This document shows, piece by piece, positions 44,067 to 55,762 of a DNA stretch of 64,000 nt (the first letter of the stretch is position 1; the number at the start of each line of letters is the position of its first letter). Below the pieces are notes generated by a model. That model made no database searches and had not been told where the DNA came from. It was given only the letters and a program-made list of their open reading frames with translations. Source of the DNA: Pseudopyrenochaeta lycopersici (lineage: Eukaryota > Ascomycota > Dothideomycetes > Pleosporales > Pseudopyrenochaetaceae); the NCBI GenBank assembly GCA_003313425.1, contig NHZP01000003.1, positions 868,001 through 932,000 of the forward strand, read 5' to 3'. The position numbers were made by a program, and so were the translations under genes.

Positions 44067-47008
44067 TCATTTCGCTGCTGTAACTACGCCCTCATACTCT
44101 CGACTCGCGATATAGTCAAGTGTGCGCTGGAAGTGTTTCCTTGGGTTCTCAAGGCTTGATGCGTTCTCATTAGATTGTAAGTTTGAATGAATGAGCTCTA
44201 TGAGGCCATTGAGATATTTGGTCGTAACCTTAGTGTGGTTAGCGCTCGCTATTGTGCAACTTATTCGTGCAAAACCTACAGCATCATTCTCTTGATCAAA
44301 GTAGTATACATATCTGTTCAATATTTCAACGAACAGTTCAACCGATACTGCAGCGTCCATGCACGCGTCAGCGACTCGAAGCGCACGTTGCAAACATTCA
44401 AGTACTCGCTTGCCGTCGCGATAAAGCTTTTTAGGTCAGTTACAATACTATCAGGCTGATATCGGAACACTCACAGTCTTCGGATCCTCATCGCCCAACG
44501 CCCGGATTTCCGTTGCCCACCAGAGATGACTTGCAAGATACACCGCACGACATTGGTCTGGCTTCTTAAGCAATTTGCTGCCATGCAAAGCACATTTGGT
44601 AATTAGTGTGTCGTAATTCTCTTTACCAAAGTTCCTTGTCGTGTGCAGTCCGCTCGCAATGACACACACAGCCTGAAACTGCGCTCTCGAGTCACTAATA
44701 GCCTCCTCGTAAATTGTGAAAGCCTGCGCAAAGTACTCGTAAGCTACTTCTTCGAAGCCGTTCTGATCAGCGACTTGACCGCAGGCGATGAAGAGACGGA
44801 GAGAGAGGTCTGCAGAGCCGGTGACGCGGGTGTAGAGGGTGGAGAGGGTGCTATGCATGAATTTGTACAGGGCGGAGGATTGCGATTGCCAGTTATCTTC
44901 AAAATGTTCACGTTTCTTGTAATTTCGTGCGAGCTTAAGGGAAGCTGTGATTATGGCGGGTGAGGTGTATTTGACGCGCTCGTTGCCTTCTGCGAAAGAT
45001 TTTCGAGTGGCTTGGAGGAGCTACACAGTCTGTTAGTCTTCTGTACGTTCAGTCCGGATTGGAATACCCACCTTGAACTGTGTATCATTGTCCTTGCCCC
45101 GTATGAGGTGCACTATCCGTGCCAGCCAGCCCTGCTCTTCTATTGTTTCCTCGGTCTCCTGGGCTCGTCTTTGAATGGGTCCACCAGGATACCCTGTCGC
45201 TTGTTGAATGCCCTCACGGATAAGGACTTTGAGGATCTCTAACACACTCTCGAGGTTTTCGACAGACGCGATATTGGTCTGGTTCCGCATCAAGCTCCTT
45301 GCAACTTCGCCAGCTACAGCTCGTCTAGTCGGATATGGCTGGGAATGTAATAGAGGTATGAAATTTGGTAACGCAAGAGCAGTGAAAAGGGAAACATATG
45401 TTTTGATAGGCGAGAGGAGAAGACTAAGAATCTGGCTTTGGGTTGCTTGGGAATGGAGATCAGCGCTGTTTTGATACTCGGCGACTTTCTGATTTGCGAA
45501 TGTTAGGACTTGATCAATGTAGTCAAGCCGTTCGGGATAGATATTTCTAGCAGGATTAGTTCATCATTCTTCATCCAACATGTGATAACTCACAATGCCA
45601 GGTTAGCAAGCGATACTAGCAGCCCAATTGTATCTTGTATCGGCAACCGCTGCATTTTGACTAGGGTTTGCACCTGTTCGTGGAAGATCTCGAAGAGCTT
45701 AACATTGTTCGGTATGCCGCGTCTTTTCTCTGTCGCGCCATCGGTCTCTATCGCCTCCTCTGTATCTGCAGTATCTGCAATTGATACAGCTGTCGTGGAA
45801 GAAGCTGCTGAGTCTTCCTCTGTGCGAACTTCTGTCTCTGAGGCGTCTCCGTTTTGCTGCGCTGGTGCCGGTTCTGGCTCGGCTGCTTTCTTCTCTTTTG
45901 CTATTCGCAAGTTTTCCAGAAGCTGTGCTATCGAATCTTCCTCGGTCTTCTTTCGCTGCTCGGGGCTTTCGGTCTCGGCCTCTCTTTGCGCGTATGACGA
46001 TAATCGATCCATAAGGCCCACAACGATCGCTTTGACGTTAACGTGTGGGTTTAAGCGTGCGACAGCGGATAGAAATTGATCAAGGGTGTGTAGATGGAAT
46101 TCGTCGGGGAAAACCTGGGTCACAACTACCGCACGTTAGCTCGATCCTCCAACCCACGAATGTCGACATACCCTCCAGGAGATACTCTTGCGCCAGAACA
46201 TCCCGGCACTGCACGATCTGCTCCAACAGCGGGTCCAAAATCTTCTTGTAGTTCTCTAAATCCACAAGCTGGCTAAGCCTAACCAGGTTGCTGCCTACGA
46301 GAAGCTGCAGCTCCTGTCGCTCCTTGGTGCGCTGCTCGCGCTCTCGCGAGTGTCCTTGATGCTGCAGCCTTACCCATAGCTTGTTCATCTCCACGAAATT
46401 CGTTAAAATGAAGCTAATGGAGTCTTGCAGGTTGCCTTCAGGCCCATCACCGTCGCCGGATGGAAGACAATCGCGTGCCTGGCCAGCAAGATAGTAACGC
46501 AGAAACAAACCACGAATGGGATGTTGCACTCCGCGACTCATCTCCATCATATCTTTCATGATCTCCTTGACCGGCGCATCCTCAATCGCCATGTACACGG
46601 TGCCAACGGTGACCATAAGATACAGGCGCGGAATGATGTTTCCGGCATACTGGACCAGCTCATACAAATCGGCGAGGTGGTTGACGGGGTGGTTTTCACG
46701 CAGGTAGACGGCGAGATGGCGGAGGGCGTCGAAGACGGCCATGTAAAGCTCATAGTATTGTTTGGGGCCGAGGCTGCTTGTCCGCAGCTCCGAGACGAGT
46801 GTAGAGCTGCGAAAGTTCAGTTAGTATCTCGGCGAAAGTTCAGGGCATCGGCACAAGGAGATCAGAGCTCTTACCTGCACTTGAGCGCATCCATCAACTT
46901 GCCAGGCGTCTCGAGACACCGCCGCATGAGCATCGTCTGCTGGCGCACCACGCCGAGGGCATCTTCGAGCAGACGAGCTTGGTCTTCTACGGGGGGCGGC
47001 GACGCCAT
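44067..47008 (-). CDS. VPS35: Retromer core subunit Vps35
   Basis: Cargo-binding subunit of retromer, which retrieves receptors from endosomes to the Golgi. The 876-residue model carries the conserved N-terminal block ([51 protein letters not shown]), then [30 protein letters not shown] and [20 protein letters not shown]. The alpha-solenoid C-terminal half ends with [14 protein letters not shown]. Between about residues 310 and 385 is an acidic, low-complexity insert common in fungal Vps35. Seven exons on the minus strand: 47008-46875, 46806-46172, 46125-45594, 45546-45072, 45020-44475, 44426-44280 and 44228-44067. All junctions restore the family sequence and the total is divisible by three. 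Confidence 0.93.
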
Positions 47009-47437
47009 TGTGTGTAAGAAGGCGGAGATTCCGGGGTGTGGAGAGCTGGTGGAGGAACAGGCATCGCTGCGATGGGCGGCATGTCAACGGCCGTCGCTTG
47101 GCGAGATGCAAGGATGAGCTTCCCCTTCGAGCTGCGTCATCATTGAAACTTCACTTCGACGGAAAACAATATTTTGGATCTTTGGTAAGTATATTGTCTA
47201 TCTATCATACAATTCTTTTTCCTAAAATTTGCATCTATTAATTCCTGTAATTCTCAACGCCCGTCCCAATGCATGCCCATTGCCATTGTTCATGTTTCCG
47301 TTTGTCCATTACTCGTGCATCATGTAGCCCATGTACCCAACTGCAGATAAAACAAAGGGCGCCGCGTGATCCGGGCCACACAAATTATATCCAAGAAATC
47401 GAGCAATCAGGCTGCTAACCAAGTCTTCCGAAGCGCT
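47009..47437. other. Upstream region of VPS35
   Basis: About 430 bases; the VPS35 promoter and the 3' end of the next minus-strand gene. No other feature recognised. Confidence 0.5.
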
Positions 47438-48103
47438 TCAAGTAGTCGTTTGGTTGTAAGATAGTTTTGGAGTCTCTAAAACCGGTAGTATGGTTGAAGT
47501 CGGTGCAGTCGAAGATGGCGCCCATGAAGTCGAGAGAGTCGAAGTTGCAACAGCGGCTTCAAAGGTCTTGATGCGATAGAGTGTGTGCCACATCCCGTCA
47601 TCATAGTACTCCGTAGGTCCACTATCGGCTGAGACGGTGACCGTGACAAAGATCGGCTTCAAAGTCTCCATTGGCCCTGAGAAGCTACTTGATGCCGAAA
47701 TCGAGATTGTAGGTGTCTGAGTCGAAGTTGGAGCTGAGGTCGAAGTCGATAATGATGGTGGTGCTGACGCTGAAGCACACGAAGATGTTGATCTTGTTGG
47801 ACTACTCGTGGCTTTGGAACTTGACTTGGTGGGCGTGGGTACTGGGGCAGGTTGAACAACAACGGATGTGACTTCTTGTGTAACAGTTGGCCCAGGATTG
47901 ACGATCTGAATGGTCTTTGTTTCTTTGACTGCGGTTGTTGTTTGGGAAGACTCTTCGGTTGATGTTCCGCCGTCAACATTGATGATTGCATAACTTCGTG
48001 ATCGTGGAACAACGTCACGAGGCCTGGATGCATCAAGAGGTCGCGAACTGATTAGTGTGGAGAAGAGGGAGGCCAGTGTGAGGATTTGAGTGTTAAGAAG
48101 CAT
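47438..48103 (-). CDS. Secreted Ser/Thr-rich protein, function unknown
   Basis: A 221-residue single-exon product with a signal peptide (MLLNTQILTLASLFSTLISS) followed by a mature region very rich in Ser, Thr and Pro. Such sequence is usually heavily O-mannosylated and found in the cell wall or outside the cell. A short less repetitive segment (KPIFVTVTVSADSGPTEYYD, then DGMWHTLYRIKTF) may be a small folded part. No GPI-addition signal is obvious at the C-terminus (KLSYNQTTT). ATG 48103 is chosen because it creates a good signal peptide; the frame is open further upstream only through a TTG. Confidence 0.65.
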   Translation of the reverse strand: MLLNTQILTLASLFSTLISSRPLDASRPRDVVPRSRSYAIINVDGGTSTEESSQTTTAVKETKTIQIVNPGPTVTQEVTSVVVQPAPVPTPTKSSSKATSSPTRSTSSCASASAPPSLSTSTSAPTSTQTPTISISASSSFSGPMETLKPIFVTVTVSADSGPTEYYDDGMWHTLYRIKTFEAAVATSTLSTSWAPSSTAPTSTILPVLETPKLSYNQTTT

Positions 48104-49314
48104 ATTGAAATGTTCTAGCAGGTTCAGTGGCTTGAGGCTCGGTCTCTCGAGTTCGGAAAGAATGTGATGAATACGAGTCGTGGATCGTTGACCAGGACTG
48201 ACTGAAAACAGTGGTAGGTGCAAGATGCAGTTTTGCGTTTAAAAAACCCATGATGGCAAAATGTGGTGCGTAATTTGTTGATGGCTGGAAATCTGGTGGT
48301 TGGTATTCGTGAGGCTGGGAGCACGTGCGCGACTCACGCTAAGCTTGCTAGCGTGTCGCTCGCACGGCAGACACGGTAACATCTTCTAGCTTTGACTTCA
48401 CAATTTCCCTGTTCTTGCAACGTTCTGGATAGCTGTTGCCTTAAGAGTAAGCGATACATTGCTTTTGAAATTTTGACCATTCTGCTCCTCCATGCGCCTC
48501 GCTGCTTGATTGCTCCTAGCTTTCGCACCCGAGCTATGATTAGTAGAGGCTGACATGATCCCATCCAAATCGAAGCTCAATCTTCCAGGGAACGACTGCC
48601 AGTCCGTGGAGCAAACGCATCTTCTGGAATCTCTACTATGTTTACCGGCGGTAGCTCTTGACGCTCATGCGTACTCACTGTTCGCATGAGGCTATTTTGC
48701 CGCCTTCTTAACAAGTCAAGTTCCCTACTTCTAGCTCGTGTCTATGGGTTTGATCGTCCAGTTCGGCTTTGAGCTCAAATATGAAAGTCTTCGCAAACTC
48801 ATGCTGAATGTGAGGACGAGCTAAGCGGATCTGAGATATGTGAGCACAAATGGAATAGAGGGATTTAATTTCCGATCATCCTCGATAATTCTTACGGCTT
48901 CAGATAAGATGAAGAATGGTAGAATTCACGATGGACGCAAACACCAGAGCTTCTATCATGATTGAAGTATGCTTCTAGGCGTTTGCAACGGCCACTTCAC
49001 TAATTGGCATTATTCGGTGTTCCAAGTGATGCTTTCGTAACAGCCTTGCCAATCGAGCAATCGAAACTGTTCCTGAGGTGCTTAGGATCAGCAATGGGAG
49101 CTTATTGGCCAGGTATCCTGTAAAGATCAATAGAGAAGAGAGTCCACAGTATAACATTCGCTGTGTCTGCTAGAGTCAGAGGAAGCGAACAGCCTCGGGG
49201 GCCTTGAGTAGCATCGCAGAATTAAAGTGCAAGTTAATACTGGTTGGAGCCATGGATGGTTTATTGCGTCGCTATTGGAAAGATGTAACTAGTCGTAAAC
49301 GCTCAACATTGGTC
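48104..49314. other. Intergenic region, no gene recognised
   Basis: About 1.2 kb between two minus-strand genes. Small frames at 48334-48564 and 48975-49157 have no recognisable features. Confidence 0.5.
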
Positions 49315-50338
49315 TTACTCAGGCTTGGGCTTGCCGTTGGGAACCCCATTGGCAGTTCCATTGGCAACTCCCTCGAACTGCTTCGCATGCTCTCGTGCGG
49401 TCTCCAGTGAGCTATGCATCAGCCGCGCAAAACCCCATACATCAAACTGCACAGCTATAGCTCGCGAACCCGTCTGAATTAACATGGGAATCATATCCAG
49501 GCTTAAAGCACCACCGAAGATGGGCAGATTATTCTTCGCTGCCGCAGCATTGAACTTTCCCATTGCCTCCAAGAACTCGGGCTCTGGTTCACCACTGAGG
49601 ACCTTGTTGATATCAAGACCAGCATCTATCATGTAGTCACCAGGTCCAAACATCAGCGCATGTACACCTGGAATGGCAGCAATCTCCTCGATGTTGGCAA
49701 CGCCCTTCATCGACTCGATTTGCGGGATGATACAGATGTGGTTATTTGAAGTTGCGACGTTGTAGGGGTCGTTGGGATACAGCGAAGTTGTAAGTCCGGG
49801 AGTGAAGGTCCATGGACTGAATGAACGGTGGCCGATAGGGCCATAGTACATCCCCTTGATGAAGTCCTTGACCTCCTGTGCACTCTCGCAGTGGGGGATA
49901 ACAATACCAGCTGCGCCAGCATCGAGCGCCGTGGTGAGGCTGAGCTCATCATGCTTGGGCACACGGACAACCACCAACGATTTCCCTTCTGAGTGGTGCT
50001 GAGCGGCGTGGATAGCGCTTATATGTGTTAGCATGGCTTGCATACATATATCTACCCATTTGGGTAGGTGGATTACTAGCTTACTCGTGCAACTCAAGAC
50101 GGTTGAACATGCCATGCTCCACATCTATCCAGATAAAGTCCGGTTTTGTTGAAGCAATGAGCTTGGTAACGAAAGTACTGGGGATGCCGTGCGCGATGCC
50201 CATGAGTGTTTTACTTGCGTCCGCTTGGGCGTCTGCGAGGGCTTTTTGAAGATTGCCAGGATAAGTGAGCATGGAGGAGCGATAGGGTGCTTTAGCATGG
50301 AGCTCTGTGTGCTCGCTGTAGGGTTTGAAGTCTGTCAT
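49315..50338 (-). CDS. HpcH/HpaI aldolase / citrate lyase family protein
   Basis: Class II pyruvate-type aldolase of 318 residues, probably a metal-dependent hydroxy-oxo-acid aldolase. The substrate is not determined; 4-hydroxy-2-oxovalerate- and dehydro-deoxy-glucarate-type aldolases are relatives. WIDVEHGMFNRLEL, the arginine in VVVRVPKHDE, AGAAGIVIPHCESAQEVKDF and the metal-binding acid residues in CIIPQIESMKGVANIEEIA and MFGPGDYMIDAG are conserved. Exons on the minus strand are 50338-50085 and 50017-49315 with a 67-base intron. The C-terminus is a short repetitive tail (GVANGTANGVPNGKPKPE) with no organelle signal. Confidence 0.88.
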
Positions 50339-51316
50339 ATCGGAATCGTTTCGTTGGATGTGGAGGAGAATGTAGAAAACTGGAAGAGGAGATATAATTG
50401 TGTTCAATGAAGATCTGAGATATGCTAACTTTCCTCGAACAGTCTCCCTCCGACATTTTATACTTGTTTATCTTCCTTGTACCAAAGCGCGAGCTAGAAC
50501 AGCATGAAAATCTTACCCTGCAAGTCACACAGCCTACCCTTGGTATTCGTTGATGAAACTGCAAATGGCTAATGAGGAACTCGCATGTGAAGTCACAATA
50601 GTGGATGATGTGCACATAGCTATGCTAGTGCTTATGACTAAGGCGGTGACTACCAACTATGTGGTATATCTTCCAAACCCAACGAATCAGCAAAGCAGGT
50701 GGCAACACAGTCTGACAGCTAATGTAATTTTTGCTGATCGCCAAGGTACATATGTTGTAATGCTTCGAGACCTCGCTCCATCAGCGATATTGCTGACAGA
50801 TTGTATGATTGAAGGCAATCGGTCGGAACTCCGCGCGAGCGAGCGAGCGAGATTTCGGAGGTATCGCTCGCGATACGGACAAAGCATTGTGCCGAACCAC
50901 AGGGATGATCACTCAAATGAGTGTGGGAGCCCATTTTTATATGCAGGTACCCAACAGATATCGAATAGTAGGCGCGATAATTCCTTCTTTTCCGAGGCAA
51001 TCCTTGGCGCCTCCACCCACGTCCCACTTGCAATATTGCCTTTGTTCCATAAGTCTTTTTGAACGCTCCAATATCGAAATAACAAGAGGGTATTAAGCAC
51101 CTGAATGAAGCTGACCTGCAGGATCCTAACGCCGGACGAATATCGCATAGGAAAGAGCTTGGATTTGAAGACCGATAACACCGAAGTGAAGATGTTCCCA
51201 TAGCCATTGTCTTGCTCTAAGTGTTACCGTCATGGATGATACAGCGATTTATGGCGCTTGGTCCATGGAGTTCACATAATGTCCGGGACTCTCGATACCA
51301 GCGACGATGTCGGCTT
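50339..51316. other. Intergenic region, no gene recognised
   Basis: About 980 bases. It includes a short GAGC tandem repeat near 50836-50851. Open frames on both strands overlap each other without any domain signal. Confidence 0.5.
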
Positions 51317-51640
51317 TCAAATCCGTGGTGGATTCGGAGACACGACAGGATGTTGACAGAGACACTCTGGAGAAGCCGGTCGAGTGGGCTGCATGCTCGA
51401 GTAGCTTGTGGATGATACTTCAGTCGTCGAGACATCCACACTGCCCTTCTCCACCTCAGTGATATCTGGACTTTTCTTCCCTGACGCCTCCATGATTCCA
51501 GTGTTTTGTTTTCGCTTCATGCGCTTTGGCAGGTCCAAGATGACAGCAACGATGATGATGATGGCCAATAAGCCGAAAATTCCGCCGGCTGCGATGCCAG
51601 CGATAACACTTGCGGAGAGACCGCCGATCTTTGCAGTCAT
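51317..51640 (-). CDS. Small single-pass membrane protein
   Basis: A 107-residue frame with ATG at 51640. It has a strong membrane segment (VIAGIAAGGIFGLLAIIIIV) with glycine/alanine spacing suited to helix packing. A basic stop-transfer (KRMKRKQ) and a Ser/Thr/Pro-rich tail follow. The layout resembles the C-terminal part of fungal surface or sensor-type proteins, but no ectodomain is present, and I found no upstream exon that would supply one. It may be a small protein in its own right or the last exon of a larger gene. Confidence 0.45.
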   Translation of the reverse strand: MTAKIGGLSASVIAGIAAGGIFGLLAIIIIVAVILDLPKRMKRKQNTGIMEASGKKSPDITEVEKGSVDVSTTEVSSTSYSSMQPTRPASPECLCQHPVVSPNPPRI

Positions 51641-54600
51641 TCTGGTTGATGTGTGACAGTATGGCGCCGGGTCGCGGCGACGAATATGATTGGGTCTGGT
51701 GTGAGCGATGATCGTGTTCGTAAAGAGATAGCGGCAGAAATAGTGGGTAGTAAACGGTGCGATATGTTGATTCGGAACGAATGTAAGGCAACGAAAGACT
51801 CTCAGTAAGATGATGGAGATTTGAAAATACAGTCACAACGCACCACCTAAAACAGCGGACACCGCCCCTTATACGGCCAACATACCATCGTGGACTTCCA
51901 CAAGCGAGAGTGCCTATTCCCAAAGCCAGTCTAGATCCTGCCGCGCTTTGAGAATTCTCAGCCGGTGGCTTTCACAAACACTATAACCTCCGTGAGCCAA
52001 CAAGCTGGGCATTGTCCCATCGAGTCAAGCCGGGTCAGCATTCACACGAGGAGCGGGAGATGGCCATCATGAACTACCCAGTCAGGTCTTAGAGGCACAT
52101 AGACAGCCAAGGGAATGGAAGTGGTACGCTAGCTGGAAACAGGCAAAGAGGCGTGGTGGCGGTATCGAATCTCCAGCTCTCGCATTTTGCTCGAGGCGTG
52201 TCCCTTGCAGCTCAGCGCTTAGCGCAGAAATAGGCGATTAAGCCGTGAGACGTGACAGGATAACGGTTCAGACTGACACGACTGGAGTACGGCAGATCGA
52301 TCTTGAGTATCAAATCTGTCATCATTCCGCGACGTTTTGCGACGTCCAACACCGAGGCAAAACACGATGATGCTGGGCAGTGCGTCAAGAGAGCTTGGAA
52401 ACTCTTGATCTTTTAAGGAAACACTGTTTTCTCGATAGCCCAAAGCTTCAGTTCGGGGCGTCCGTAAGACTGACGAAGTGTGCGCGAAGTGTGTGTAAGG
52501 CTGGACTGGCGTTCTAGATCTAACCCATGCAGTGCTGGTCGCTCTTTCGGTTGGGCCCGAATTGCTAAAATTAACGCTTATCCTTGTCACGGCGTGTTCG
52601 GCATTCCACTCACGACCCGGGTCCGCGGATTGCAGATCTGTCAATGGACAACGGTTGTCATGCGGCCTTGTTCCTATCAATGGAAAAACAACGATGAATA
52701 GAAACATGCTCTTTCATTATCCTTTGAAACAGCTCGTTTTTTCAGTGCCTTGGTAACATGGACTACGATTTTCTGTTCCAATAATTTAAGCTTTTAGGTA
52801 TCTGCGCCGGCGTGCTCATTTTACTCTGCTTGGCAGGACGACACCCAGATCCTTTGCCGAGAGAATGCCATGCAGGAAACCGTGCCGCTTTCAAATGCTT
52901 TTGCGGTCAAGAACCGAAGCTTCGCACGTCGAACATCGATCAGTGGGTCTAGGCATGATCAGCGCACATATGTTCCCAATACAATGGGCACAGCGACCAT
53001 TTGGCTGAATCAAAGAAAACCCGACCATGGAAAATCGGAATGGTAAGTGTGTTGAGATATTCTCGTAGAGCAGTACTCCGGTCTTCCGGAAGTTTGCAGC
53101 CGTATTTTCCACCAGGCATCCAGGCGTCACGCCATTTCTTGTCGCGCAAATTCGCTCTATCCCATGCCCCAGTTATTCCGTGCAATGAAATAAGGTTGGA
53201 TGCCTCACGCGTTGCCGATTATGGACATTGATGAGCCAGACAGAAATTCTCACATCAGCCATGTGTGCCATTGACCCAGTTGCACGCCACTATGCAATTT
53301 GCTCAAATGTGGATAGCGGCTAATCCGTACTCCAATCCCTTTTGTAAATACGTGCACGTGTTTTTGATTGCGAGTGTCACTGAACTCTTCGCAAGCTTTA
53401 TCACGTAACCATTGACAATTCCCATCTCTTGAGGCTTGATGGATTATTAGCCTTAACCGCGGCATATGACGTTGTCGGGATCTTTGGGTCAGTGATCATT
53501 GGCCGTCTTACTCCCTTGCGCCCAAAAGTCAAAAGTTTTGATAAGTGCACGGGAACATCTTCACTGCCACCGCCAGTATTGTATCGGTCACCGATAGCGG
53601 CGAAGATTAAAACCGGACGAAAGCTCGAAGGATGTGAGCCCACCAGGTATCTTGCAAGTAAAGTTTAATTGTGAGAAAAGACAGCCCAATTGTAGACCCC
53701 GTCGCAAGCCGTATTACAGCCTTGCGCACGTTGTAAAGATAGTCTCTGTGGCGTCCAGTGTGGCTTCTTGTTGTGTAACAGCATGGTTATGATGCCATGG
53801 AGCACCCTCGTCCATTCCCATGATTTGCTGCCAGGATGACACAGCCCTGCGCAAGGGTTTATTCGTAGAATATCCTTCCTCACTTGATGCCTATCTCCAT
53901 AGACGTGAGTTCGTCAACGTGAGCAGCCAGATATATGTATCTTGGTGAAGAGGAGAATATGGATTGAGCGACCCCTTTTGTTTGGTGAAAACACCTAAGC
54001 GCTTGTTGGTCTCCAAGGCTACGGTACCTAGCTCTCCTAAAGCTTGAGTGGCGTTGCTTCGATGGGTGGCTAGCCACAGCACGTCTACTCTCTCCGCGGC
54101 CACAGGTCCCCCTGATCCCATGCATTCTGTGTCAACTGAGGATTATTGTGCCTATTCATCTCAGCATATTCCGAATATTGGTTCTTCTAATGACAGTGGA
54201 AATGAATCCTCATAGTGGATGCCACCGACATCGAGCCTTCCAGGTGGGTATCAGGCGGACTCAAACTCGGTTGCTAGAGCGGGCCTTTCAGTATTCAAAC
54301 CAAATTCAGGCTTTTAGAGGCAGAGTTAGCGAGGGTACAAGTCGAAACATTTGAATAGTTCCCACGGAACATTGAGAAACTAAAGAAATAGAGAATTCTT
54401 TCATATCACAATATAGGTTCGAACATAACTGACTCTTCCGAACGTATTCATAGCCTTACCAGATGATGAACGGGTGCAAACATGGGTAGTATCAATGGGT
54501 AGTATAACACACGTAGAGTGAGTGAGAGAGCGATTGTTCGTGGAGAGACCAACAAGCCGCCCAAAATAGCACTTAGCCGCTGTACCTAACGTTGTAGTGC

Positions 54601-54749
54601 TTTACCATCTGGTAAGCGCGAACTCTCCCATAGTCATACTAGATTACATAGAATAATGAGAATAGAATAACCCCGATGTCTTGATGATCGCAATCTGTAC
54701 ATAATGCATCGGTGATGATATAGAGATTGATCTCGCCACATCATGAATT
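51641..54749. other. Gene-free region of 3.1 kb
   Basis: This is the longest stretch without a recognised gene. Many short frames exist on both strands (for example 52219-52707, 53250-53643 and 53880-54125), but none has a recognisable domain, signal peptide or plausible splice partners. The base composition does not look strongly AT-rich, so an old mutated repeat is not obvious either. It could hold non-coding transcripts or a lineage-specific gene I cannot recognise. Confidence 0.45.
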
Positions 54750-55439
54750 CTATAATTTGATATCAAAACTCGTTCCACACCCACAACTACTTGTTGCCCC
54801 TGGTATGCCCGTAACTTTAAACTGACTTCCTATCAGCTCCATGGTATAGTCTACCGTACTCCCATTCAATAACTCCAGGCTCGGCTCATCAATGACGACT
54901 TTTTCTCCCTTCTCACCCTCGAATATTGTATCTTCTTCAGTGGCTGGAGACTTTGACAGATCGGTGAGGTCCATTAAATACTGGAAGCCGTGACAGCCTC
55001 CACTCTCGACGCTGACTCGCAACGCTAGGTTTGGGTTTTGGTCTGCAGTAGATATTTTGTGCAGGCGGTTCGATGCGCGTGGAGATATGGATATGAGCAT
55101 AGGGTTTCCGGAATCATCGGTGCGTGGGTTTTGGATTGCTTGCGCGGGCTTCGCAGCGGAAAGGTCGGACGACGTGGCGAACGTTCTTCGGGGGGCAATG
55201 TTCATCCATGCTGTGTTTGATGTGCGAGGCTTGAAGGCAGATAAGGGCCTTGATGCTTCTCGTAAAGCAGATGGCGCAAGGAAATCGAGGAATAACGGGA
55301 GTGGTGAGGCGACGGCTGCTTTGATATATGTTCGTGACGACTGATGAGTCGTAATCGCAGTCTTGGTACCTGGCCTTGTTGCTGCTCGCGTTGCTGTGCG
55401 TAAACAGGACGCACACATTGTGAATGGAGACGCCGTCAT
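54750..55439 (-). CDS. ISA2: Mitochondrial A-type iron-sulfur assembly protein Isa2
   Basis: Scaffold/carrier for mitochondrial 4Fe-4S cluster assembly; Isa1, Isa2 and Iba57 serve aconitase and lipoate/biotin enzymes. The A-type domain is at residues about 120-229, with the three conserved cysteines in SGGCHGFQY and SSCGCGTSFDIKL. The long N-terminal part is rich in Ala, Arg, Ser and Thr (TMCASCLRTATRAATRPGTK and after) and suits a mitochondrial presequence. ATG 55439 is chosen because it starts that presequence, giving 229 residues. An in-frame ATG at 55676 would add 79 residues but reaches towards the divergent kynureninase gene. The start therefore remains open. Confidence 0.85.
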   Translation of the reverse strand: MTASPFTMCASCLRTATRAATRPGTKTAITTHQSSRTYIKAAVASPLPLFLDFLAPSALREASRPLSAFKPRTSNTAWMNIAPRRTFATSSDLSAAKPAQAIQNPRTDDSGNPMLISISPRASNRLHKISTADQNPNLALRVSVESGGCHGFQYLMDLTDLSKSPATEEDTIFEGEKGEKVVIDEPSLELLNGSTVDYTMELIGSQFKVTGIPGATSSCGCGTSFDIKL

Positions 55440-55762
55440 TGCGAATGGCAGATGGATGGCGACATTCGAGGTATAAACATTTAGAGGTCTGAGGTCATAA
55501 GCAGAATGGCACGAGCAGCGTGCACCAATCACAGCCTCCCATCGGACAAAAGTTCCAGGCCGCTTAGTCAGACACAAAACCCCGCCGCTATCGTACGAGC
55601 CGCGGGTCGAGCCCCACGCCTTGCCCACTTGTAGACAGGCATTCAACTTGTGCCTTAAAGACGCATGCTTCAACAAGCTCTTCCCTGCGGCTGCAACCCT
55701 AGCTTGTCAATCTCTCCTTCAATTCTGTCCAAACAGGCTTTCACTCGTTCATTGTTTCTAAT
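55440..55762. promoter_or_regulatory. Divergent promoter of ISA2 and kynureninase
   Basis: A 323-base gap between head-to-head start codons of two mitochondrial/NAD-related housekeeping genes. No clear TATA box is visible. It is open to the left if ISA2 starts at the upstream ATG. Confidence 0.45.

Noticed and set aside
50836..50851. GAGC tandem repeat.
   Set aside because: Only about four units; a trivial microsatellite with no evident role.
53250..54125. Several adjacent minus-strand frames that could form exons of one gene.
   Set aside because: No joining gave recognisable protein sequence, and frames change without convincing splice sites.
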